Shown here one piece after another: positions 37,269 through 46,300 of a stretch of DNA of 64,000 nt. Position 1 is the stretch's first letter. Each line of letters starts with the position of its first letter. Location: contig NZ_JAFREN010000004.1 in the NCBI RefSeq assembly GCF_017377505.1, positions 293,803 to 357,802 on the forward strand, written 5' to 3'. The notes beneath the pieces are model-generated. The model had not been told where the DNA came from and ran no database searches. It saw nothing but the letters and a program-made list of their open reading frames with translations. This DNA is from Enterococcus sp. DIV0212c. GTDB lineage: Bacteria; Bacillota; Bacilli; Lactobacillales; Enterococcaceae. Position numbers and translations under genes: made by a program.

Positions 37269-38456
37269 TTACTCCATCAAGCTTTTCTTGATTGCATCGA
37301 CTTTATCTGTCTGCTCCCAAGGTAGTTCAATGTCTGTACGACCAAAATGACCATATGCTGCCGTCTGTTTGTAAATTGGACGACGTAAGTCAAGCATTTC
37401 AATAATTCCTGCTGGACGCAGGTCAAAGTTTTCCCGAACGGCTGCAATCAATTTGCTTTCAGATACTTCGCTTGTCCCAAAAGTATTGATTGAAATCGAC
37501 ACGGGCTGCGCTACACCAATTGCATAGGCTAGTTGGACTTCTGCTTTTTCAGCTAAGCCCGCTGCAACGATATTTTTCGCAATATATCGTGCTGCGTAAC
37601 TTGCAGAACGATCGACTTTAGTCGCGTCTTTTCCTGAAAAGGCACCGCCACCATGGCGAGCGTAACCGCCATAGGTATCTACGATGATCTTACGACCAGT
37701 CAAGCCGGCATCTCCTTGAGGTCCGCCGATAACAAAGCGACCTGTCGGATTAATAAAGTATTTTGTTTCTTCATCTAGTAATTCTGCTGGGATCACTTCA
37801 TCAATAACGAGTGCTTTCACGTCTTTTTGAATTTGCTCCAGCGTAGCTTCTTCATCATGTTGCGTGCTGATCACGACTGTATCTACACGTTGTGGTTTGC
37901 CGTTTTCATCGTATTCTACTGTCACTTGTGATTTTGCATCTGGACGTAGATAAGTCAGTTTATCCTCTTTACGTAATTCTGCTAAACGACGAACAAGTTT
38001 ATGACTCAAAGAGATCGGTAACGGCATTAGTTCTGGTGTTTCATCAACTGCAAAACCAAACATCAAGCCTTGGTCTCCAGCACCAATATCGTCTTTAGTA
38101 TCTTTATCACCACGTGTTTCTAGTGCATCATCCACACCTTGTGCAATATCCGGTGATTGCTCATCGATTGCCACAAGAACTGCAACAGTATCACCATCGA
38201 ATCCATATTTAGCTCGTGTATAACCAATATCTTTCAATGTTTGTCGAACAACTTTTTGGATATCTACATAAGCTGTAGTAGAAATCTCTCCAAAAACTAA
38301 AACCAACCCTGTCGTAACACTTGTTTCACATGCCACACGGGCCAATGGATCTTGTTCCAAAATCGCATCTAGTATTGCGTCACTTACTTGATCGGCAACT
38401 TTGTCTGGATGTCCTTCCGAAACGGATTCTGATGTAAATAAATGTCTCTCTGTCAT
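37269..38456 (-). CDS. metK: S-adenosylmethionine synthetase
   Basis: A 395-residue enzyme making S-adenosylmethionine from ATP and methionine. Diagnostic motifs: [17 protein letters not shown] (about residue 7), [10 protein letters not shown] (about 120) which is the MetK hexapeptide signature, and GGGAFSGKD (about 268), the P-loop-like signature. Full length. The ATG follows AGGGGGAA, which is part of the SMK riboswitch and is sequestered when SAM is bound in the characterised family members. Confidence 0.98.
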   Translation of the reverse strand: MTERHLFTSESVSEGHPDKVADQVSDAILDAILEQDPLARVACETSVTTGLVLVFGEISTTAYVDIQKVVRQTLKDIGYTRAKYGFDGDTVAVLVAIDEQSPDIAQGVDDALETRGDKDTKDDIGAGDQGLMFGFAVDETPELMPLPISLSHKLVRRLAELRKEDKLTYLRPDAKSQVTVEYDENGKPQRVDTVVISTQHDEEATLEQIQKDVKALVIDEVIPAELLDEETKYFINPTGRFVIGGPQGDAGLTGRKIIVDTYGGYARHGGGAFSGKDATKVDRSASYAARYIAKNIVAAGLAEKAEVQLAYAIGVAQPVSISINTFGTSEVSESKLIAAVRENFDLRPAGIIEMLDLRRPIYKQTAAYGHFGRTDIELPWEQTDKVDAIKKSLME

Positions 38457-38462
38457 AATGTA

Positions 38463-38601
38463 TTCCCCCTAAATTTAGTCGGTTACAAGGCATCTTTGTA
38501 CAAAATGTAGTCCCACTCAAGTCATATGAAAACCATATTCCTTTGAATAGCCTACTATTTTACAACAAATCCTTTCGGGAACTTGTAACGCTAACAGTAT
38601 A
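38463..38601 (-). promoter_or_regulatory. SMK box (SAM-III) riboswitch and -10 element of metK
   Basis: Minus strand: -10 TATACT (38596-38601), then GTTACAAGTTCCCGAAAGG (38571-38589), an inner hairpin, GATGCCTTGTAACC (38478-38491) and the SD AGGGGGA (38465-38471). The GTTACAAG/CTTGTAAC pairing plus the TTCCCGAAAGGAT core match the E. faecalis metK SMK box. SAM binding pairs the SD with an internal anti-SD and shuts translation. The inner hairpin is long here, about 75 nt (TTTGTTGTAAAATAG with CTACATTTTGTACAAA). Confidence 0.92.
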
Positions 38602-38695
38602 ACAGATTTCCAAAGAAAAAACTTACTTTTTATTCTTTTATCTCAAAACTCTTTCGTTCCTATCATTGTCATAGAACTATTTGGTTTATACAATA

Positions 38696-38733
38696 AAAAC
38701 ACCTACGAATCTACAAAGAATCAAGGTGTTTTT
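38696..38733 (-). terminator. Terminator of the WxL operon
   Basis: AAAACACCT (minus, 38724-38733) pairs with AGGTGTTTTT (38696-38705) immediately after the signal-peptidase-like gene. Confidence 0.8.
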
Positions 38734-38734
38734 A

Positions 38735-39448
38735 TTAAAATCGCTGCAATTTATGTAGCGGTAATACTCTCATTTCTACGGTGCCAATCACTTCTTTTTT
38801 ATCTACTAACTGATAGTAACGGCTGTCCGTCGCATAAGGACGATTATCCCCCAAAACCAGATACTTATCTTTTGGAATCGTTACTTCACCTGTCAAAGAT
38901 TTTAGAGTAAAATCTTCCGTAAACATCATACCATCTTTTTCAAATTGATTTTTATAGTCGGCTATAAAACGTTCCTCTTTTTCCTCTTCATTGATAAACA
39001 ACTGCCCGTTTTTATAGTACAAACTTTCTCCCGGACGACCTATGATTCTTCGTACGGACTTATCACTAGAATTAGGAACATGTATATAAACAAGATCAAA
39101 ACGTTTGATTTTAGCTAATTTATTCACAACAACAACGTCGCTATCTTCCAACGTATCACTCATTGAATATCCTTCAACTCTTGCAAGTGAAAAGGTAAAT
39201 AGTGATAGGAGATAGACAACACCTAACGTCACAAACAACGTCAACCCTATTTCCAAAAAAAGAGTCTTAATTTTTTTAATTCTTCTTTTTTTCTGGTTCA
39301 TTTTCTTCTTGCGCTTCTTAGACGGCGCATCTGCGTTCGCCGAAGTTTTTCTTACTACGCTCTTTTTTGTTGTGCTAGATGACCGTTTTTTAATAGGGTG
39401 TTGCTTTGATTTCAGTCTATCACTTTTTTTATGAGTTACTTTTTTCAT
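38735..39448 (-). CDS. Signal peptidase I-like protein of the WxL locus, catalytic Lys position replaced by Arg
   Basis: A 237-residue type I signal peptidase homologue. An unusually long Lys/Arg-rich cytoplasmic segment (residues 1-62) precedes one membrane helix (about 63-86). Box B is RVEGYSMSDTL with the nucleophilic Ser95; box D is SVRRIIGRPGE and box E LGDNRPYATDSR. In active enzymes box D reads VKRVIGLPGD, so Arg133 stands where the general-base Lys should be. Lys130 is nearby and might substitute. It could be a dedicated, altered peptidase or a non-catalytic chaperone like streptococcal pilus SipA. It ends the WxL gene run, 12 bp after the previous gene. Confidence 0.83.
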   Translation of the reverse strand: MKKVTHKKSDRLKSKQHPIKKRSSSTTKKSVVRKTSANADAPSKKRKKKMNQKKRRIKKIKTLFLEIGLTLFVTLGVVYLLSLFTFSLARVEGYSMSDTLEDSDVVVVNKLAKIKRFDLVYIHVPNSSDKSVRRIIGRPGESLYYKNGQLFINEEEKEERFIADYKNQFEKDGMMFTEDFTLKSLTGEVTIPKDKYLVLGDNRPYATDSRYYQLVDKKEVIGTVEMRVLPLHKLQRF

Positions 39449-39460
39449 AACATCACCAGG

Positions 39461-40123
39461 TTATTTTTTATTTACCAACGCTTTTTCATTAATTTTAAAG
39501 TAGCTGACAACTGCTGCTTGATTTTTCTTAACGGCTGTTAGATCTGCTTCAAATTCATTTAAAAGAGCCTCATTTTTGAAGAATTCATCTGTTTGAGAGG
39601 AGACATTGATTCCTAATTCCTTCATTGATTTATAGTATTTATTCAACACTTTTTGCCCTTGTTCAGTGTTTCTGATCGTGGCCTTATAAATACCATAACT
39701 TGAAAGCTGTCCTGCTAGTAACTTAATATTTTTACCTGCTTTTATATCATTATCTGTTGTTTTCGCTTCTTTTAATTCATTTTCAAGGTTATCTAATAAG
39801 TAGTATCCTTGAATAACTGCTTTAGAGTCTTTCTGACTTAAATGCATCGATTGATAATACAAAGAGTACCCTGCAGTTGATGCTGATACTAAAAATAGCA
39901 GACTTAAAATAATCCCAACATTCCGCTGTTTTTTACTTTTTTTAGTTAATTCTCTGATTTTCCTTCTTTTTTGCTTCTGTTTTTTCTTTTTGACTTTGGT
40001 TCTTTTGGCTTTTTTCAAAGCTCTATTGGTTTGAATCATTAGATAAAAGGAGATCCCTGCAAACAATACCCCTATGCTTGCTAAGGACAAAGAAATAATA
40101 AAAAACCAATCTAGTATCGTCAT
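39461..40123 (-). CDS. Two-helix membrane protein of the WxL locus, unknown function
   Basis: A 220-residue protein I do not recognise. The first helix is at about residues 5-29, then a very basic cytoplasmic loop (KRTKVKKKKQKQKRRK), a second helix (about 69-90), and an extracytoplasmic, mainly helical C-terminal region (about 95-220) with Lys/Glu-rich amphipathic segments. It lies between the WxL-interacting protein and the signal-peptidase-like gene (12 bp gap), so it likely serves the same surface system. Both it and its neighbours share long Lys-rich cytoplasmic parts. Confidence 0.75.
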   Translation of the reverse strand: MTILDWFFIISLSLASIGVLFAGISFYLMIQTNRALKKAKRTKVKKKKQKQKRRKIRELTKKSKKQRNVGIILSLLFLVSASTAGYSLYYQSMHLSQKDSKAVIQGYYLLDNLENELKEAKTTDNDIKAGKNIKLLAGQLSSYGIYKATIRNTEQGQKVLNKYYKSMKELGINVSSQTDEFFKNEALLNEFEADLTAVKKNQAAVVSYFKINEKALVNKK

Positions 40124-40199
40124 TTCTTTCCCTCCCTTTTTTTTATTAAACGAGCTTTTCCAGTCTAGATTAGACGACAGAAAACTCTATATCATCTAT

Positions 40200-41270
40200 T
40201 TATTTTTTAGGTCTTTTTTTTCTTGCTTGTTTTTTCTTAGCTTGTTTCTTCTTGTTGATTGTTCTGATGACAAGGAAAATCACGATAGCTAATACAAGTA
40301 CGCCACCCACGATTCCTGCAATCAATTGCCAGTTGAAGGTTTGAACATCTTCTAAACCAGCATCTTGATTGTTAAATTTGTCTGCTTCTTCATCTGTAAT
40401 CTTGAAGCTTTCGTCCCATTCCCATTTCTTTTCACCGGAAGTCACTAAAATTTTAGCGCGATAGTTTCCTGGAACCATACGGTCGCCTTCCATACTGACT
40501 GGAAAATCGATCAATGAATTCGGCGCCATTCTCATGCCAGAACGTTTTGTTTCATATAAAACTTCATCACTGCCATCTTTCATGATTTGAACTTGTGTCG
40601 CCATGTTTTCCAAATAAGCTGGTTCAACATTAGAGAAGTTTACAAAAAATGTATTTCTAAAATTGTTTAATTCTGCATAGACTTTATTTAATTCGAGATT
40701 AGCCTGAACTTCTTTATCTGTTTCTGAAAGTATCATCCCAATAACATAAGCGTATTTGTTGATAACGCCCGTCTTCTTTGGCTTTGATTTTTCATCTTTT
40801 TCAATTTTTTGAAGTTGGATCCCACCTGAGATTACTCCATCAAATGATGCTTCTGGCATCGTAATTTCTATGTCGACATCCTGTTCACCGTTTGCAGGTA
40901 TTTTAACTGTTTCGGGTGCTTTAACAATATTTTCAAAATCATATTTTAATGATTTATCTTTTTTGATCGTTGTTGGACCATATTCAATAACGCCGTTAGC
41001 ATTTGTTTTCGTACCATTCAGTTTGACTGAAACTTCTATTTCTTCTGAAGCTAGATTTTTGATTTTGATTTTAACGGTTTGTTTTTGTCCAGGTGTCATC
41101 TTTAAATCAAAGTACCCTACATCGTTACTTCTTTGATTATCAGGCTTGATTGTTTCATATGTAAATCCAGTTGCATTACCGCTACTGTTGTCTTGTGCAT
41201 ACGTCTTCATCGGTATAAGTACAGCTAACATAACTGTGGCTACTAAATATAATAGATGCTTTTTATTCAT
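40200..41270 (-). CDS. WxL-interacting protein (DUF916 + DUF3324), membrane anchored
   Basis: A 356-residue protein. Signal peptide (about 1-25), DUF916 domain (about 35-150; FTYETIKPDNQRS, YFDLKMTPGQKQTVKIKIKNL, VDIEITMPEASFDGVISGGI in part), DUF3324 domain (about 155-300; YAYVIGMILSE, MRMAPNSLIDFPVSME, NYRAKILVTSG), one membrane helix (about 312-335) and a Lys-rich tail. In WxL systems DUF916 binds peptidoglycan/WxL partners and DUF3324 host ligands. It is the membrane-linked scaffold for the WxL proteins encoded upstream. A hairpin (41292-41323) separates it from the WxL gene. Confidence 0.92.
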   Translation of the reverse strand: MNKKHLLYLVATVMLAVLIPMKTYAQDNSSGNATGFTYETIKPDNQRSNDVGYFDLKMTPGQKQTVKIKIKNLASEEIEVSVKLNGTKTNANGVIEYGPTTIKKDKSLKYDFENIVKAPETVKIPANGEQDVDIEITMPEASFDGVISGGIQLQKIEKDEKSKPKKTGVINKYAYVIGMILSETDKEVQANLELNKVYAELNNFRNTFFVNFSNVEPAYLENMATQVQIMKDGSDEVLYETKRSGMRMAPNSLIDFPVSMEGDRMVPGNYRAKILVTSGEKKWEWDESFKITDEEADKFNNQDAGLEDVQTFNWQLIAGIVGGVLVLAIVIFLVIRTINKKKQAKKKQARKKRPKK

Positions 41271-41291
41271 CGCTATCCCTCTCTTTAAAAA

Positions 41292-41323
41292 GGCTGAGAC
41301 AGAAATTTTCTTTCTGTCTCGCC
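41292..41323 (-). terminator. Hairpin terminator between WxL protein and DUF916 genes
   Basis: GGCGAGACAGAAA / TTTCTGTCTCAGCC arms (minus) followed by TTTTT. Partial termination here would set a higher level of WxL protein mRNA than of the downstream genes. Confidence 0.82.
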
Positions 41324-41383
41324 ATTTATTTGAACATGACTACTTAAAGTGTGTTATACAATCCAACTATTATTTCGTTTAAA

Positions 41384-42157
41384 TTATAATACTTCAGCGA
41401 TTGTCCAAGTGATTTCAGCTGTATATTCGTCAGCTAGTAAAATGTTTGTGTTTGGTACAGTTAATTTAACAGATTCAGCAGTTGTATCAGCAGTTCCGTC
41501 ACCGTATTGACCAAATTCAATCGTGTATGTTCCGATTCCTTTAGAAGCTTCTTTGTTATCTAAAATAACTACTGATGAACCAGCACCTGTTCCAGCTGCA
41601 TCTGCTGCTAATTGGAATCCGGCAACAGTTGTTGCTGGCCATTGTGCTGCAGGATCAGCAGAAGTGATTGCTGCATTTGAGTAATCGATTGTAGCTGATT
41701 TCAAGAATGTTCCAGCATTTGCATTTGCTTCAAATTGTTTTGATAATTGTGCACTTACTTGGTATTTATGGTTTGCAACACCACGTACGTCTGTAAATTG
41801 TACGAAGTTCCCACGAGTAACATCACCATCAGCTGTTTTTACTGGAATTGCTGCTGCAAAGTATTCTGGGTTAGAAGCAAAAGCTTTCACTTTATCTTCA
41901 CCAAAGTTTAATTCAGTTACAGCGTCAATACTGAATGATCCACGATCTGGGTTAACGATGATTGGTTTTTTAGGATCTACAACTGGTTTTTCAGGATCTT
42001 CTGGGTCAGTGATATCTTTAGGATCGTTATCTTCTGTAAATTTGATTTTACCGTTTGTTGGTAGTGATTTTGCTTCAGCGTTAGCTGCTAATGGGGCTGC
42101 TAAGCTTACTCCTAATAAAGTTAATAATGCTACTGAACATAATGTTTTTGTTTTCAT
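41384..42157 (-). CDS. WxL-domain surface protein with degenerate first motif
   Basis: A 257-residue secreted protein with a signal peptide (residues 1-27, cleavage at NAEAKS). A Pro/Asp/Glu linker (DPKDITDPEDPEKPVVDPKKP) leads to a WxL fold (about 70-257): FSIDAVTELNFG, GNFVQFTDVRG, VSAQL, and C-terminal YTAEITWTIAEVL. WxL domains bind peptidoglycan without covalent linkage. The proximal motif, normally GWTLxx, reads KYQVSA here, while the distal motif reads WTI. Its promoter-proximal position before the terminator at 41.3 kb suggests strong expression. Confidence 0.87.
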   Translation of the reverse strand: MKTKTLCSVALLTLLGVSLAAPLAANAEAKSLPTNGKIKFTEDNDPKDITDPEDPEKPVVDPKKPIIVNPDRGSFSIDAVTELNFGEDKVKAFASNPEYFAAAIPVKTADGDVTRGNFVQFTDVRGVANHKYQVSAQLSKQFEANANAGTFLKSATIDYSNAAITSADPAAQWPATTVAGFQLAADAAGTGAGSSVVILDNKEASKGIGTYTIEFGQYGDGTADTTAESVKLTVPNTNILLADEYTAEITWTIAEVL

Positions 42158-42205
42158 GTGTGTTTCCTCCTAGTTTTTGTGTGTTTGTGTGTGTGTTTGT
42201 TCTAT

Positions 42206-43015
42206 TTATGGCAACTCAGCTAATATCCAAGTTAACACCGTAGTATAAGGTACCGGATCAACGATTGTTGTTCCTGGTATTGATAGTGAAACAGCTTTAT
42301 TCAAATAGATGGGTTTATTGTCGAATACCGGATCAAGAACTGCCTGACCATCTTTATCAAGTCTGGGTTCCAAAGTATTCTTTTGGTTGCTCTGATTTTC
42401 AGCAGATGCTCCAAAAGAAATCGTCCAGGTTCCACCGCCTTGACCAGTATTGGCTTGCGCTAAATTATAAGAAGCGCCAACGTTATCTATATTGATAATT
42501 TCTTTTGATAATTGCGGGGCACCACTAAGATCTTTTGAAGAACTTACCCATGATTTATCTAACGATAACATGGCCCCGTTTATCTCACTGTGTTCAGTAT
42601 CTTGGTTTGTAAATTGCATTTCTTGACGCAATTGTAAGGTCCAACCTGTCGGCTTTTGTCTCAAGTCAGTCACTTGAACAAAGTTGCCTCTAGGTTTGGT
42701 TGCACCAAAGAAATTCTGTGCATTTCCATAGTAAATTTCGTCTTTATCAGAAATTTTATTCTGATAAAAATCCAGTTTTGGAACAAAGTCGATTCTCAAG
42801 TCTCCTTTAAGTTGCGGAGTTTCCCCAGGATCAACTATTTCTCCAGGTTTTTCTGGATCAACAATCTCTTGCGGATATTCGCCTGAAAATTTGATCTTCC
42901 CAGGCCCGCTCAATGATTCTGATTCTGCGAATGCATCAACACTTTTCAGCGCTAATGAAGAAATCACGGCAACTGGTATAACGAGAAATTTAATCGTTTG
43001 GTTTAATTTTCTCAT
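42206..43015 (-). CDS. WxL-domain surface protein
   Basis: A 269-residue secreted protein. Signal peptide (about 1-30), start of mature protein SESLSGPGKIKFSGEYP, Pro/Glu/Asp linker (VDPEKPGEIVDPGETP), then the WxL domain: LRIDFVPKLDFYQNKI, GNFVQVTDLRQKPTGWTLQL (proximal W-T-L), and C-terminal TTVLTWILAELP (distal W-I-L). Both motifs are intact. The start codon overlaps the stop of the sortase-anchored protein gene by 4 nt, so the two are coupled. Confidence 0.9.
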   Translation of the reverse strand: MRKLNQTIKFLVIPVAVISSLALKSVDAFAESESLSGPGKIKFSGEYPQEIVDPEKPGEIVDPGETPQLKGDLRIDFVPKLDFYQNKISDKDEIYYGNAQNFFGATKPRGNFVQVTDLRQKPTGWTLQLRQEMQFTNQDTEHSEINGAMLSLDKSWVSSSKDLSGAPQLSKEIINIDNVGASYNLAQANTGQGGGTWTISFGASAENQSNQKNTLEPRLDKDGQAVLDPVFDNKPIYLNKAVSLSIPGTTIVDPVPYTTVLTWILAELP

Positions 43016-43365
43016 TTGTTATCCCGCCCTTCTTTCTCTTTCTTGCGTTTCCAGAAAAATAGCAGTAAGCCGATAATAATTAAGGCTGCCCCACTGAATA
43101 CAAGACTCGTTTTTACCATTTCACCCGTACTTGGGTAGCGCCCAACTGGTTTTGTAATTGCTTCTGAACTAGTTGATGGCTGTGTACTTGATGAAGGTTC
43201 AGTAGTACTTGACGGTTCTGTTGAAGAACTATCTTCGTAAAAGCTGATTACACCACTGGTCTGCACCTCTCCTCCATTATTAGCCGCAGCATTCAACGGA
43301 TGACTGATTGCTAGCGTTAACACAAAAGTAAAGGAGAGGATTAAAAAGCTGATTTTTTTTCTCAT
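43012..43365 (-). CDS. Small sortase-anchored protein of the WxL locus (YPSTG motif)
   Basis: A 117-residue protein. Signal peptide (about residues 1-28), a short Ser/Thr/Glu/Pro stalk (SSTEPSSTTEPSSSTQPS), then a C-terminal sorting signal RYPSTGEM (about 79-86), a hydrophobic helix (about 90-107) and a basic tail (WKRKKEKEGRDNK). WxL loci usually carry one such short LPXTG-type protein. The first residue of the motif is Tyr instead of Leu, paralleling the FPNTG of the cassette at 13.5 kb. Confidence 0.87.
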   Translation of the reverse strand: MRKKISFLILSFTFVLTLAISHPLNAAANNGGEVQTSGVISFYEDSSSTEPSSTTEPSSSTQPSTSSEAITKPVGRYPSTGEMVKTSLVFSGAALIIIGLLLFFWKRKKEKEGRDNK

Positions 43366-43387
43366 AGGTTAAGAATCTCCTTTACTT

Positions 43388-46300
43388 TTATGGAGTATCG
43401 CCCAATTCCCAAAGAATTTCACCTTGATAAGTGCCAAGGGTCTTCACATCGGCAGCAGAAACTTCAAATTTAAATCCGTCTCCAGATTCAGACCATGAAT
43501 CACTAATGTTGTATGTGGCTCCCTCGATCGATCCGCCAGTCACAGCTCCTTGAACCATGATATCTTGAGCACCGCCATTTAATGTGATTTCTCTGTTTTT
43601 ATAAACATATTTAAGTGCGCCATCCAGCGTATAGGCTGGGGTATCCGGCGTCATACTTGTCATTGGGGTCGTCATTTTAGCAGTTAGTGACCAACCTTTT
43701 TTATTTGCTCGGCTATCTTTAACAATCAGATCATCACCATGATGTTCAGCAGCATTCACACGGGTTTTCTTCCCTTGATATTTCACACTACCAAAATCAA
43801 TTTCTGTTGGTGCGGATGCTAATTCTAAAACACCAAAAACCGTCCCACCTGGATTATCTACACTAAGTGATTCTGCCGAATAGGTTTCATGTTGTGCATC
43901 TGAATTGATTGAACCTTCGACAAAAGGTGTTTCTCTTGGCGAATCACCAACTGCTTTTGCCTTGTTCGTAATAATTGTTCCTACAGCTTTTGCAGCAACT
44001 GTTGCTTGAAATGTTACTTTTGCAGTTGCGCCTGTTGTTAAATCTCCAATGTTAACTGTTAGTAAACGAGTATCTGGATCATACGTATAATCAGTAGAAT
44101 TTACTGCTGCAACACCGTTGATTTTCACCTCAGCTGTTACAGGATCAAAATCTACCCCGACAGGAAGTGTGTCTGTGACAACCACTTTTGCCCAATTAGT
44201 AGTATAAGAGGCTGCTTTATTGTTTTGGGCTGTTAATGTATACGTCAAGATATCGCCGACTTGTGTTGTTTGTCCGCCAGAAGAAACAACTGTTTTTTCC
44301 ATAAGTGGTTTATCTGGTAATACATCTTCTACTGTATATTTTGTTGCCGCCTTAAACGTTGCATCACGGTATTTCAATTCGGTTGCCGGATTGATATTTC
44401 CGTTAGCAGTGTTGGTTGTCGGTGCTACTGGATCCAGCATTTCTGTAATTTTTCCAGCATTATCTTCTAGAAAGATTTGAACTATTTCACCTGTATTTAA
44501 ATATCTAGGTAAATTGTATGCCCAAGTGCCATCATCATTAACTATTCCCACATTTGATTGACGTGTACCATTGATGTCAACATAGATTTTTGCTTTCGGT
44601 TCAGCATCTTTACCAATCAATTGTTTCATAGCATTCGTCACTTTACCGCCATCGACAATTGCCGGTTCAGGTGGTGTAACATCTAAAACTGGTGTGACTG
44701 GGTCTGTTTCAGAAATCCACGGCCCTCTGACAGCATGTGCTTTGATTTCTTTATTCGTAATATTAAATTTAGTGTCCGTCATTATTGCATAGCCTTGATT
44801 ATCAGTAGAAACTGTATGTGTTTCTCCGTAAGTATCCGTGTAGGTTACTTGTGCCTGACCAGCTGCTGCATAAACTGGTTGTAAAATAACATTTCCATTT
44901 TCATCAAAGTTATCTGTCGGGGTCATCCCAATTTTCACTCTGGCTTTATAGGTCTTATCCGCATCGGTTACAGGAACCCACTCGACTTCAGGATTTGCAT
45001 TCATACCAGCGATTCGACGATATTGTGTTGCAACAAAAGTCGCCAAACCAGGTTCTGTCGTTGTGACATTCGCTGCTCCACCGTTAGCTTTTGCTGAAAA
45101 TTGTTCAACTTTAGCATACGTTTGTTGGGATGGTCCCATCAGTTCAGATCTTAATGTCCACAAGTCAATATCTGAATCGTTTATCGTAAAGATATTCGTT
45201 GCAACGTTAGTAGTAGAAACCGCTGGACTATTACTTGCAGATCCAGTATTTTTATTACGAATATCAAATCCTTTTGGCGAATTCATCGTAAATGTTCTAT
45301 TCGAACCACCTGTTATATCAACAACAGGGCTTGTCGTTGAACCAACGATATAAATACTCCCACCAGGCTCTAAATTAAACGCAGAGTTATTTGTACTGAA
45401 TTGCATAACAGAACCACTACCACGACTGAGCAAGTTAACTGTTGCATCTTTTTTAACAGTCATAGAAGAACCAGTATTATCAAAACGAACAGAGTTTCCG
45501 TTCATGTTCGAGTTATAAATAGAATTTTCTCCAACAGTCAGATTCGAATAATACGAATAAACGGCAGGATAAGCTGTTCCATTTGTAGAATTTTTCAATA
45601 CTACTTGTGCATGTTTACCGATCTCGAATTTCTGAGCCGCACCTGTGTCAGTACCGCTTGAATTTTGCTCAAACCAGATTACTGAATAGTTTGAACCTGT
45701 ATCTTCACCATACCAATTTGTTCCATCTTCAATGATCATACTTCCTGCATAAAAATTTTCTGAGGTAGTGATCAAATTCAACTTACCATATACTGTTATT
45801 TCTCCACGTGTCCCTCGGATCAAACGAATAACACGCTGACCATTTTCTCGAACCGTATTAATATTACCTGTTCGGTAATACCAGTTTTGCGAATTAGGCG
45901 TACCGTTTGTTGCATTAACAAAGGCCCACATATTACCTCCGAGACCGTTTCCTTCGTTTGCGGAATTCTTAGCAGTCATATCATGAAAGTGAAAGAATCC
46001 GATCCCATCTGTAGGACGTGTTGCCATTCTCAACGTGTCACTATTCATATCTAATATGAAGCCTCCGCCATCAATCTCGATTGACGTTTGACGAAGAGCT
46101 AAATTACTAGTTCTACTGATATCAGTAGTCATAATAATTTTAGTAACCGTTTGATCATCATAAGCCGCTTTAAATTCAGCCCAAGAACCAACTGTCTTAA
46201 CATTGACTAAAGGATCAAAACCAAATCTAGTATTCGCAGCATCATTTGCTGCAGCAATTTCTTCTGGTGTTGATAGAACTGGTCCAGTTGCAGCATCATC

